DNA of 64,000 nt, from positions 42,075 through 106,074 of the forward strand of contig JFHB01000104.1 in the NCBI GenBank assembly GCA_000729835.1. Reading direction: 5' to 3'. How positions within the stretch are numbered: the stretch's first letter is position 1; each line of letters starts with the position of its first letter. The DNA is from Atkinsonella hypoxylon. Its lineage: Eukaryota; Ascomycota; Sordariomycetes; Hypocreales; Clavicipitaceae. Positions 47,462 through 57,955 of the stretch are shown here, piece by piece. A program made the translations under genes and the position numbers. The notes beneath the pieces were generated by a model. The model did no database searches and was not told where the DNA came from. It saw only the letters and a program-made list of their open reading frames with translations.

Positions 47462-48907
47462 CATCTGCAACCTTGGGACAGCAGACACGCCGGATCGCTG
47501 TCATCCAGCAACAGCAGGGATCCTTGCTGCCGGCTGGCGCGGGCTCCTGGAGAAGAACCCAGCGTGCCGGTTTCCAGCTGCTGGCGCCGGCTGCTGAACG
47601 CGTGCTTTTTTTGGCTGGCCCTGACCCGAAAGTCTGTCAACTTGGCCTGTCTCCTGCCCTGGGGCGTCCCTTGTCTTGGCCGCGCACTTATCAACATTGA
47701 ACACACCATGTCTGGTTAGCAACCTCCGCCTTGACGCTTGACGCACACACCAGCCGCACACCAAACCGCACACCACATGCACACACACACACACACGCAC
47801 GCACGCACAAACTCAACGCAACGCAACGCTCCAAGCTCCACGCACCACACACACTCTCAAGCTAATACCTGGCCATAGCTTGGCTAGTCGCTTGAACTCA
47901 TCGGCCTCATTTTTCCTCCTTTCGATTCTTCCGTCTTTTCCTCGCCTAGGCTCCTCAGCAACTTGGCCGTTCCTCGCCAGCAGCTACTTTCAACGTCGTT
48001 GATTGCTCGCTTGCACGCGGCGTATTCATTACTAGCAAGCCGAGGAAAATCGAGGCTCTGGCGCTGGGCTGGTTCTGGCTCCCTGCCAAGAGGTCCACCT
48101 CTTTTTGACGCCGACACTTTCCAAGAGCCTCTTTCTGCGATCTATGTTCTCTCCGAGAGCTCAAGTCTGGATATCCCTTCGTCGGGCATCGAGGACAGTA
48201 ACGATTTTGATATACTAGGCCTCGTGTTCTACCCTGCCGGCGTTTCTGCTCTATTTTTGCCAAGTAGAATTGCTTTTCTCTTTTTGTTTTGGAGTCATCA
48301 GCCACCTTTCAATCACCAGCCAACCACCTCCTTGAGATCGCGCATACGAATCCGTCGCTAAGTTGCATACGACTGCAGTTAGATCAGAACTGACTGCTTT
48401 TCTATTTTGTGAGTTTTGACGGAACCCACGTAACACAAGACTGCAGCGCAACCGGATAGACGGATGACGACGTGAGTCGTTTTGCGCCGCCTAGTCTTTA
48501 TCTCACGAGACGGGAAGCCTGGGCCAACCATCTTGGAGATAATTCAACGGGATCTCGGTTTGGCGAAGCGAGATTTGCGCTTTGTCGCATCCTTAATCTT
48601 GGCTTCTCCCAGCATCACAAACTGCATCCCGGGCCTTCATTCTCAGACTAGTGTCGACGCGCAGCTCAAGCAGCTCGGGAGCGCTGTATGCAAGCAACTC
48701 ACGGGAAAAGATCATATTGCTTGTTTCCGAACGACCTTCCCTTTTTCTTTTTTACTTCCCGCTTCACAAAAAGAAATCGGGCTAGTAGTTGAATCTCGCA
48801 CTAAGTGACTGACTGGCTGACTGACTGCGAGCCATTACTAGCTAACCAGGTCACTTGCGGGAGAGAGGACATCTTGGCAGTGATACTGAGCTCACGCGTA
48901 CCTCGTC

Positions 48908-51346
48908 ATGGCAGATCCGTCGCACAATCCATATGCTCGATCTCCCAACCCATCCACAAGGTCATATGACTCGTCGTCGGTTTCCTCCGCTACTTCTCCA
49001 AGACCGCCGTCACGGTATTTTGGAGGTTTGCTTGGTGCCAGCGCAAGACCAAACGCAGCATCAAGTCCGCAACCGCTCGGTATGCCTCCGCTACCCTCTG
49101 TCAACCAAGGGTTCCCGCCTTATGCTCCAGCCATGAATCGGGAATCCCTTCCCTCTGCAGAATCGGTGATGGGCGGCCAAGGTCCGATTCATGGACATGT
49201 GCCTGGAACCCCCGGCGCCCAAGCTCAGAAGAGAGCATATCGTCAACGGAGAAAAGATCCCAGCTGTGATGCTTGCCGGGAACGAAAGGTCAAATGCGAT
49301 GCAACTGAGACGACAAGCTGCTCCGAGTGCTCCAGTCGAAATGTCAAATGCCAATTTACCAAGGAAACCAACAGAAGAATGTCGTCTATCAAACAGGTCC
49401 AGGATCTGGAAAGGCAAATTGAGCGGGTGAAGCGTGAGAATTCAAACCTTCATCGTATTCTGGAAACCCGAGAAGGACATATGGACTTGGACTTGGATAC
49501 AGCAGACCGACTGTCAAGCTACCTGCCGATCATCGGATCAGAACCCAAGCTGCGGAAGCGAATCCCACCAAATCATGATTTGTCTAGAGCTAGAACCAAT
49601 CTGCGCATGTTTTCAAAGGGCATATGGAAACCGCCAGCTCAGCATCGGAACCTTCCCGTTGCTGCCTATGATTTCCCAGCACCAGAACTGCCTCCTCAAG
49701 CTGTGACTGAACGTCTCTTGAATTGCTTCTGGAATTCCGCCCATACGATGTTTCCCATTGTTCACATGCCAACCTTTCAGTCCATCGTCGACGACATGTA
49801 CCGTTCTCACCCCTCTCGTGTCTCACCTGCTTCATACAGCTTGTTTTTCGCTGTTCTTGCTACCGGCAGCCTATTCAGTCTCGAACCACCGACAACGACA
49901 ACCTTTTATCGCCCTGCTGAATTTCTCGAGTCTGCCCGAAAGGTGATGGATCCCTGGAACAATCATCATACCTTGGATAAATGTCGAGCCCTGGTCCTCA
50001 TCACCATTTGCCTGAACGAAATGAACCTCAAGTCTGCTGCATGGAATTGGCTGGGAAATGCAGTTCGGGTTGGACAAGATCTTGGGCTATATTCCGAGTC
50101 CGGCTCCTGGTCAGTTGTCGAAGGAGAAATGCGTCGCAGAACCTGGTGGACAATCTACATTCTTGACCGCGTTATGGCCACAGAAATGGGGCACCCTTTC
50201 CTTATTTATGATACAGATTGCGATGTTTCGTTGCCAGCAGCGGTGGACGATCAATATATTGGTGACGACACAATGCGAGTACCAAATGGCGCAGAACCAT
50301 TAACGCACTTGCTACTGGCTGTTATCCACGTTGTGCGGTCATATACGGCACTTGTCAAAGCACTAGACAGCCCGGCAGTGTCAGCAGACCAGTTGACGAT
50401 CTTTGAGACGTACTTCAAGAAGTGCATGAGCACCTTTCCTCCGGCTTGTGATCCAACGAGCGCCGTTGCCCTGGCGCCTCATTTCTTAGCACCCCTCGCC
50501 TATCTCTTTCATACTCGGCTCCTTCTTCATAGACACAATCTATCACCAAGCTGTCTGCCGGAGGATCGTTTGGCTGCTGTTGACGCGTGCACTCATGTTG
50601 CTCTGGAGACTGCGTCTTTGATAAGCCGCACCAAATCCGCTGCCGATGGAGCCACAGCTCTTCTTACAAGCCATATTTTTCGGTCTACTCTATTTCTTCT
50701 ATTGACTGGCTATCTGGACCATGCCATCTCCTGTATCCGAGCCCTGGCTGCTATCGATGCTCGGCGAGACATAACCTTGTCCTGCGGACGTTTCCTCGTC
50801 TTCTTCGTGACAACCCTGAGCAGCAAACGTACAGAGCATGCTAACTATCTGTCACGCCGGGTTCCCGTTGATCAAGCGGCCTTGGTGACGTCCCTGAGTC
50901 GAGATGAAGAGCTCCTAGCGTACGTCTCTTCGGATGTGCAGGCCTCTCCGAATCGTTCTTGGATTTGGTCGTTCCAGGACCGAGATGCAATGCCATCTAA
51001 GAGAGACTTGGGAACTTTGGCGCAGTACAGCCCGAACGAAAACGGATTATTTAGCTCCGAACAAAGAACCGGGTTGAACGAAGAAGAGCGTAGGGATTGG
51101 ATTGGCTGGATAGGATTAGAGTCTATGGTTCGCAATATGGGCGCTGCGAATGCCTCCTGGACGCCAGTCGCACACCATGCCGCCCCGGCACCGCCGCCAC
51201 CGCTGCAGGTGAAGACGGAGTCTCCCATTGCCCGAGTTGACTTTTCCAGACGTCCTGAGACTTCTAGGTACGTTGCTGGCCATAGGGGTGAGGCCAGCCC
51301 ACCCAACCGCGGTGCAGAGCGCATCAGCATCGCCAATATCATCTGA
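48908..51346 (+). CDS. Zn2Cys6 fungal-specific transcription factor
   Basis: 812-aa single-exon nuclear regulator. A Pro/Ser-rich N-terminus precedes basic residues QKRAYRQRRKDP and a Zn2Cys6 cluster with cysteines 120, 123, 130, 138, 141 and 148 (spacing 2-6-7-2-6). A linker and a heptad coiled coil follow (MSSIKQVQDLERQIERVKR, about 158-190), for dimerisation. The middle homology region (Fungal_trans) starts near residue 270 (LLNCFWNSAHTMFPIVHMPT) and includes WNWLGNAVRVGQDLGLYSES and RRRTWWTIYILDRVMATEMGHP. I do not recognise a specific named orthologue or target. The region upstream is long and repeat-rich with several short upstream frames, so translational control through the leader is possible but not shown. 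Confidence 0.9.
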   Translation: MADPSHNPYARSPNPSTRSYDSSSVSSATSPRPPSRYFGGLLGASARPNAASSPQPLGMPPLPSVNQGFPPYAPAMNRESLPSAESVMGGQGPIHGHVPGTPGAQAQKRAYRQRRKDPSCDACRERKVKCDATETTSCSECSSRNVKCQFTKETNRRMSSIKQVQDLERQIERVKRENSNLHRILETREGHMDLDLDTADRLSSYLPIIGSEPKLRKRIPPNHDLSRARTNLRMFSKGIWKPPAQHRNLPVAAYDFPAPELPPQAVTERLLNCFWNSAHTMFPIVHMPTFQSIVDDMYRSHPSRVSPASYSLFFAVLATGSLFSLEPPTTTTFYRPAEFLESARKVMDPWNNHHTLDKCRALVLITICLNEMNLKSAAWNWLGNAVRVGQDLGLYSESGSWSVVEGEMRRRTWWTIYILDRVMATEMGHPFLIYDTDCDVSLPAAVDDQYIGDDTMRVPNGAEPLTHLLLAVIHVVRSYTALVKALDSPAVSADQLTIFETYFKKCMSTFPPACDPTSAVALAPHFLAPLAYLFHTRLLLHRHNLSPSCLPEDRLAAVDACTHVALETASLISRTKSAADGATALLTSHIFRSTLFLLLTGYLDHAISCIRALAAIDARRDITLSCGRFLVFFVTTLSSKRTEHANYLSRRVPVDQAALVTSLSRDEELLAYVSSDVQASPNRSWIWSFQDRDAMPSKRDLGTLAQYSPNENGLFSSEQRTGLNEEERRDWIGWIGLESMVRNMGAANASWTPVAHHAAPAPPPPLQVKTESPIARVDFSRRPETSRYVAGHRGEASPPNRGAERISIANII

Positions 51347-51929
51347 TCATTCCAAGTTTTGCTGCTCCTTGCAACGTTGGAGAGCCCAGAGAATGATGAC
51401 ATCAGGACAAAATCTGGCGTTGGCTTCTTTCTTCTTCCACCTTTACTTATCTTTGGCTTTTTGTGTTTCCATATATTTTTTTTTCTCCCTACATTTTGGT
51501 GCTGCGTTCTCTGCATGCTTTCGGCACCTCCAGTTTGGGTGCACGTCATCGCTGGCGGTGGTCATATGTTTGGCATGATTCAAGAGCTTGGAGATACCAC
51601 GGAAATTTGCATGTGTGGCAGTTTGAGTTTTGCGAAATGACTTGATTGCGGCTGTTGACATTTGTGCACGGCGGCTTGTTCATTGTATACGTTTATTTCT
51701 TTCTTTTTTTTTTTTTTTTTTTTTTTTTTCCAAAGGTCAATTTGGGCTGAAGTGCATTTCTGTTTGCAACTCGGTCATGATGGGCTGTAAGTAATGCTTG
51801 ATCGAAGATCACTGTCGCTATAGCTTGGTGTACATATGTGGAACTCCCATTTATATAATCTTGGTACGAATTGTACATACAAACCTGATTCTTGATCCGC
51901 CCCAAGTCAGATGTTATAAAGAAGCTGAC
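51347..51929. other. Convergent intergenic region
   Basis: The Zn2Cys6 gene and minus-strand SPO22 converge here. No gene seen. A run of about 26 T residues lies at 51705-51730. Confidence 0.5.
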
Positions 51930-54900
51930 TCATTTTAACCGAACCTGCTCCATTCTCAAGCGTAGAGTATTGGCCAGCACGCCCCCGTCATCAACCAGGT
52001 CTGCCAGCGTCAGAGCATTGGAGGCCCACATATGATAAGTCTCTTCTTGGAAATGCACGTAGTATTCTAGCGCGTGGTTGAACGCCGTTGCCACGAACCA
52101 TTCCACCTGTACGGTCGGAAGCGGGGCACCAACAGCGTTACTTTCACAAGTCACTTGTCTGAAGTGGTGGAATATCTCCAGGGCAAGAGCGTCGTCCTTA
52201 GGGAGCACGGCGTGGAAGAGGCATCTTAGGTATGTTGCTAGTCTTTCCCCGTTGGGATTTTCAAGGGCGTGGACTTCGTTGATGATTTGTCGGAGGGCGC
52301 TGTGGATGACTGGGACCGTTTAGCATGATGCGGCTCGGGCTGGTGGAGAGGGAGGGCTAGGGAGGGGGGGGGGGAGGGTTGAGTTGCTGGGGTTTTTACC
52401 TTCTGGGGGGGTGGTGGTCGAGTGCAGTAGTGTGTCACCCATTGCCTTGAAGGCATGGGGATTTCGGAAGGGTCGTTGGCGGGAGAGGATGGCGTGGATG
52501 TCTGCGTGGTGCGCTAGTTGGATTGCTGCTTCGAAGTCATAGACTTGGAGGGTGGCGCATTTGGCGACGAGGTCTTGCTGGGTATGGGCGTCTGCGGAGA
52601 GGGACTGGGCGTGGAAGACGGTGTGGTACTCTGCTATGTGGTGTCGCATCGATTGGTAGTGCTGATGCTGGTTCGCGGCATCTGCACGCGCTTGCTTGAG
52701 GAGGCTAGCTGAGATTATGAAGTGGCAGCGCAGAAGCGTGAGAGTGACTTCCGTGGCCGTCGCCGTGGCCGTGTCGTCGGGATAGCATGTCGTGAAGGCG
52801 AGGCAGGCTTCGAGAAGTCGTGTTGTCTGCAGGGGTTGCCACTCCTGGCATGTGAGAATGGCCAGATTGTACGAGTTCTTGCGGAACCAGTCTAGTTCTT
52901 TGGTGGTGAAGCGCTTCTTGGTCGTGGGATTGGTCGCTGCCAGAGTTGCGTGCTTCGCGGCTGGGAGTGATGTGCTTAGCATTCTAGGGTTGTGTTTTCC
53001 TATCTGTAAGAACCCGGGGTTATAACTTGCCTGTCTCGAAAAGTGCGCATGTATCTGGTGCTAAGTCTGATTCATTTGGCCTGTGTTCTCCATCGCCACC
53101 TGGTTCTTCCATGCGTAGGAGTCGTATTGTGCAACGCAGCAGCAGGGGCAAGTCGATAGAGCCTGAGCCTTGTTTGTCACAGAGATTGACTAGATATTGC
53201 AGAGTGTCGAGTGTGAACTGTCTATCTTGTCCTCGTTTGGCTGTGCTTAAGCATGCGTACAGCAAGTCTTGTCCTCTGTGGAGATTCTCGGTGTTGGTCA
53301 ACTTTTGCAAGCTTGTGCGGCCCTGCTTGTGATTCCAGCTGAGCAGGGCGGCCTTGAAACTCAAGTAGTGCGTGATACTGGCATCGTCACCGCAGAAACT
53401 CGGGAAAGCGTGAGGCTCATACCCGCCTCCGTGCAACTCGTACCGACTTATCCCGCACAGAAGAAGCCTGCGGACGAATCTGTCCATGTTTTGTACGTTA
53501 CTGCTTCTGAAGAGCGGACGAAGTGCTACTTCGCACCAAAATTCGACAAGATCAATATGCTTTGACACTAGAGCCGACTTGACCTTGTCCCAAATCAACT
53601 AGATATTATGAGAATACGAGACGAGTGCTGTACTGTTGCGAGGCACACAACTTACAGAATGACATAATTCCACAGCAAAGGATGGCAGTGGTATTGATAT
53701 CTGGCCTTGCACATGGTTGACGAGGTCTGAGAGCTGTTCGCATTCCTCGTCATGTGCTGATTTATCGGGCACGACATAGATCCGCAGGAATATCATCCTC
53801 CCAATGTAGTGCTCACTCCGGCTGTGTGGTTCAGACTGTAAGAGTCTATCAAGTATCTCAGTAGCCATGGATGCATTCTTGTCATTGATGCTTCTGACGT
53901 GATATAATATCAAAGGTAGAAAGCTGTCATCTGAAGCCACGATAAAGCGCTGCAGGACTTGACCATGAACATTCTCATAATCTTCGACCTCTTGCATCGG
54001 GTCATGGGTTTTGAGCCACCAGTGATATAAAATGGGACTTTCGCCCAGGACTACTTGGCTTCTTTGAAGAATCGCCTCAACTTCCTCGGACCTCTCAGAG
54101 GGATAGGGGGGAGTTATATATCCTATCAAGTCGTTGCAAATGGCGACGTATAAGTGTCGCCCTTGGCTTGATAATCCGCCAGCTCTTGGACAAATAACAT
54201 GGTAGGCTCGTTTCAGCCAAACAAGACCCAATTCGATGTTCCCTCTGGAAAGGAACGATGAACCGATCTTGCTCAATTTTTCAGCCAGAAACTCAGTCGA
54301 AGAAACGTCGAGAGCGTCGTGTATGGAGACAACTTTGGAAAACATATGCTCCGCTACATCAAACCGATTTTCCTGCCACGCCTGCTGTATGTTAGCGAGC
54401 GCAAGAATGGCTCTTGGGTGTACTAACCAACAAGATCCTCATAGAGTAATATTTTGCTTCAAGATCACTACAAGCGCTTCCGCTGGGAGAATGTCTCTCG
54501 CTACGGGCTTTCGCACCAGTCAGAGTATCGAGATGCGCTGCGCCTCTTTGCAAAGCAAACCTGGCAGTTTCGAAATCCAGATCATCGATACTGGCAGCTG
54601 CGACAGGCAGCATAAGCCTCAGTATATTAGCGGCTGCTTCCTTGTCATCATTTGATCGTCCAGGCCAGGTTTGGACCAACTCCAGGCAGAGGAAAGACAG
54701 CAACCAGATAGACAACATAATAGTGCTGCCCCCTTGTCCCGACATCTGGACAGCCAAGTCCCTTCTCGAGCGCACACATAGATTCCAAAGTCTATGACAC
54801 GTTGATTCGAAACTCTTGGGCGTCTCCGATTTACCTAAGGTTTCCGGTTGTGTGACCCATAGGTTAACCAGATGGATTGTACTTTTCAAATCAGGAAGAA

Positions 54901-55087
54901 GAGGGTCAAGGTCAGCATTTCTGAACGACGGAGCAGATATTTTGCACTGCAACTGATCCAGAGTTCCTGTCGTAGAAGGACTTCAGCAACCATGACAGCT
55001 TGGACGGCGGCCACTTGGAGCGTGGCAGGGTTACGTACCAACTACTTCATTCAATTTGTTTACAACACTGAGAGGACCTTTCTTCAT
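51930..55087 (-). CDS. SPO22: Meiosis protein SPO22/ZIP4
   Basis: Spo22/Zip4, a TPR-like scaffold of the ZMM group that promotes crossovers and synaptonemal-complex assembly in meiosis. Six exons in phase give 941 aa: 55087-55039, 54966-54428, 54384-53656, 53598-53031, 52960-52400 and 52309-51930. Motifs: FDVAEHMFSK (typical TPR text), ELGLVWLKRAY, KHIDLVEFWCEVAL, KRFTTKELDWFRKNSYNLAI and YLRCLFHAVLPKDD. Intron 4 (53030-52961, 70 nt) starts GCAAGT and ends CCCAG with GCTAAG as branch site; it joins LFET to AAKHATLAATNP, matching the family better than any GT alternative. Residues 1-17 come from a small first exon inferred only by phase and a GTACGT donor, so the true N-terminus may differ. 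The gene ends upstream of nothing shared; its promoter lies in the 0.4-kb gap after AcuM. Confidence 0.87.
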
Positions 55088-55504
55088 GGTGCTAGAAATC
55101 GGCGTTACGGCATTAAAATGTACGAGATGGCACGCCGCAATCTTGAATTCACGGTTGACTAATGTTAAGAGGACAATTGAAGGGATGGCGGGTGCTCAAC
55201 AGACTCGCTCCTTCCTTCATGAGCGGACAGACTCGAATCAGATCATGCACCTCAAGTGTCCTGTGCGTGAACTATGCTATGTGTGCCACCGAGTCACTTT
55301 TTTGCCAGTTGCGCATAACATCAAACATCTACCAGACTGTGCAATGCAAAATGCCTCTGAAGCTATATGTATTCGTGGGCAATGCCCTATATCGACTTGT
55401 GAAAGACAAGATGCGAACGCCAATCCCAACAAACGCCCCCGCAGCAGGATTTCTGTCCTTGAGATCCCAGATCCCAAAATTTCATCTCAATACCTGCCGA
55501 CACT
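55088..55504 (-). promoter_or_regulatory. Gap between AcuM stop and SPO22 start
   Basis: Only 417 nt separate the stop of the upstream AcuM gene from the assumed SPO22 start on the same strand. It must hold the AcuM 3' UTR and the SPO22 promoter, unless SPO22 has a further 5' exon here. Confidence 0.4.
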
Positions 55505-57955
55505 TCAACTCTGGGGAAGATCATGTGGCAAGAAATTACCCACAATTAGAGCTGGCCTGTTGCTCCTATTAGTCATGCACAACTCTCTAGGACAGTAATC
55601 ATGACATACAGTTTGTGATCGTCGCGACGAATGGTGAAGGAGAAGCAGCACTTCACAACGGGATGATCAGACGTATCGCTCGGGTTTTTCAATGAACATG
55701 CTGTCAATAGAGTATCATGCGCTGGATCGAACGCGATTGTGCCGAATTCTTCCCAGTATCGTACCATCGATTCTTCGGTCAAAATCTCATGCAAGGCAAT
55801 TTTGCCCTGAGTTCCAAGCATTAGTCTACCATTCGTGATCGGGTCCACGTCTTTTATCCCCCTCCCGTCACAGCAACTTCATGGTTTATCGACAAGGGGA
55901 AAACACTCACATCACGAAGCTGATCTACAGGGACGTTGATAAGTTCGGCCATCTCTTTGTTGCCCCGAAAGATCTCTCCTGTTCGTCTCCAACAGCAAGC
56001 TGGGACAGCCATAGATGCAAATACGCGATCATAGTCCATCAACTGCTTCTCGAACCACATCTCGACAATGACCAGTTGCATGTCCGTCAGTCCTTGGGCC
56101 TTTTCTCTGAATTTTGGACGAAACTGGTTGATGGTCCGGAGAATTTTTTGTTTCGACGATGCTGCGATATGGCCATCAAGATATTTTCCGAGTCGAGCAT
56201 ATCCGTTGATGTAGTTGAAAGGTTTCAGCAAGCCCGCGTCATACTTGGCGTGCAGGACTCGAGCCATACGTTCCTCGGCATTGTCGTTGCCTGACGGATC
56301 AGCAGCCTGCAAGTAGTACTCGCAGGTTTTGTCCGATGCGGAATTTGGATTTCGTTTACCCGCTTTACCATCCTTAGGCGGAGGAGGCATAAGGTTGCCT
56401 GAGCGTCCAGCCGATTGCCCCGAGTTGCCTGCAGAGAGGCCATGGGTGCCTCCAAAGCCAGACAACATGTCTGATTGATTCGACTGTCCCAGTGCTGCCA
56501 GTTGTCGAGACTCGTCGCCGGTCAGACTGCTGTCGGCGAGTAGACCGTTGTGAAGCAGGTCATTAAGTAGGTTGAATTCATGTGTAACATGGGGAGCAAT
56601 CATGTAGTTTGTGTTGTATGAGCTCATGTCATTGAAATTTTGCGCCGTGAGCCAAACATCTGAAATACCAGAAACTAGGAATTTGTCAGCAAACGGCAAG
56701 CAAGGGAGCATTTCCGTGATTAATGAGAATAGAACTTTCTCGGACAAGAGCGATGCCAGTAAATTGGAGCCTTTGGGTAGCAGGGGCTCAAAATAGGCCC
56801 CTGTTCAGCATGGACAGCATGGGATACGCTGGGCAGCAACTTACATTGGTTGGCATTTCCCGTGACGCCGTTTTTTGGGCCGTTTCCTTGCAAGCCTGAG
56901 CCGGAAGCTGGTGTCACCAGCGGCAGGGCATTTCCTTGGCCGAGAACGCGTCCAGCGGCAACGTCGGACGCGGAGCGCTGTCGCATACCATCAAAAGGCG
57001 GTGGACCCATGGTACTCGATATTGAACTCCGGGCCACGTCTGAGGGTGCTTGTGATTGCGTGTCTGACTCGTCAACTGAGGAAGAGGGGGCTTTGTCGTT
57101 CTTCAGCTTCTTTGTGTCGACTTCACGGGGCTCGTCGTGGCAAAGATGTCCAATGTTACGTTTGATACATCGAGTACATGGCCTCTCCTGTACACAACAT
57201 TAGTGGCGCTGCATAAAGGAAAGGAGAAAGAGGTGTTGAGAGGGGCGCAGATTGGGGGCAGAGTCGTCATGCCGCAGAGCTTTTGTTGCAACAAGGCAAT
57301 AGGAACAAGGCCCTTTTTTAACAACTATGTGCCCATGTCGTACATACAAGATCGCAAGTCATGTGCTACGGGGAAAAGAGTCTGTTAGCATTCATTTTGC
57401 CGTGATGATGGAATGAAGGATGGCGCCAAGACAGCAAACAGAGAAGAGTTATGTCTGTATGTCTGGTTTTCCCGTCGAGATCAGAGCCCCCCCCCCCCCC
57501 CCCCCTCCCCCCTGGGTGGAAAGCGGCAGGGTGGACTTACAGATCTTCGGCAATACACACATGCTGTGACAAATATTTTAGCCGATCTGGACAGGTGATT
57601 ATGCTTGAAGCATTGTCTGGCACTGGCGAAAATGGCTCCAAGCCACACCAGAAAAGCTCCAGAGAGCACCGGGAATAGAGCTCTATGCACGGCGACAGCC
57701 CACAAGCTTGTGCTGAGCCAAGTGATGCATGCTCGTGAGCCTTGCTCGAGAGGACCTACTGCACAAAACACAACAAGACAATACGGCGGCATGGAAGGTT
57801 GGCTTACCATGATTCACCTTGCGGCGCTTCCTAGGGCTCTTGGAGCTGAGCGTGCCATTTCCATTTCCATGACCTTTATCATGGTCCCTCGTCTCGGACT
57901 TGTCCGCCTTGTTGGCTTTGGCACGCTCAGCGGCCTTGGTCTCTTTGTCCATCAT
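55505..57955 (-). CDS. acuM: Gluconeogenesis regulator AcuM/Rds2-like
   Basis: Zn2Cys6 factor with a PAS-like region, related to AcuM/Rds2, which activates gluconeogenic genes on non-fermentable carbon sources. Seven exons in phase give 509 aa: 57955-57808, 57563-57541 (23 nt), 57365-57348 (18 nt), 57187-56845, 56659-55911, 55806-55610 and 55556-55505. The zinc cluster (cysteines 51, 54, 61, 67, 70, 79; spacing 2-6-5-2-8) is assembled from four exons: ACVYCRRS, HMTCDL, then ERPCTRCIKRNIGHLC. Conserved core: NYMIAPHVTHEFNLLNDLL, YDRVFASMAVPACCWRRTGEI, ALHEILTEESMVRYWEEFG and CCFSFTIRRDDHK. The end is LPALIVGNFLPHDLPQS. An alternative ATG lies one codon in (57952). Intron 2 contains a run of 19 C. 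AcuK/Ert1 is the close paralogue; the text RRSHMTC and IGHLCHDE favours AcuM/Rds2. Confidence 0.88.

Larger units (their letters stand above)
37660..48907. other. 11-kb gene-poor block
   Basis: No gene could be supported on either strand. The longest frames (about 190 codons) overlap each other, show no domain, signal peptide or consensus splice partners, and several are made of simple repeats. The block has several tandem repeats (listed), a purine tract at 38588-38650, C/T-rich sequence at 44700-44780, and many ACCTAGGTA-type words at 46306-47330. The last kilobase is probably the promoter and long leader of the Zn2Cys6 gene at 48908, including a CA/CG dinucleotide run at about 47778-47810. 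Confidence 0.5.

Noticed and set aside
47963..48361. 132-codon frame in the leader of the Zn2Cys6 gene
   Set aside because: Position suggests an upstream frame or chance; no motif supports a separate protein.
53020..53030. Stop TAA ending a C-terminal form of SPO22 at 53020
   Set aside because: The family continues (RFTTKELDWF etc.) in the next exon, and a GC-AG intron removes the stop in phase.
54872..55598. Plus-strand frames opposite SPO22 5' end and AcuM 3' end
   Set aside because: They are antisense to phase-consistent exons and to the gap between the two genes.
57481..57520. Gly-rich minus-strand coding from the C-run
   Set aside because: The run lies inside an AcuM intron bounded by consensus splice sites.
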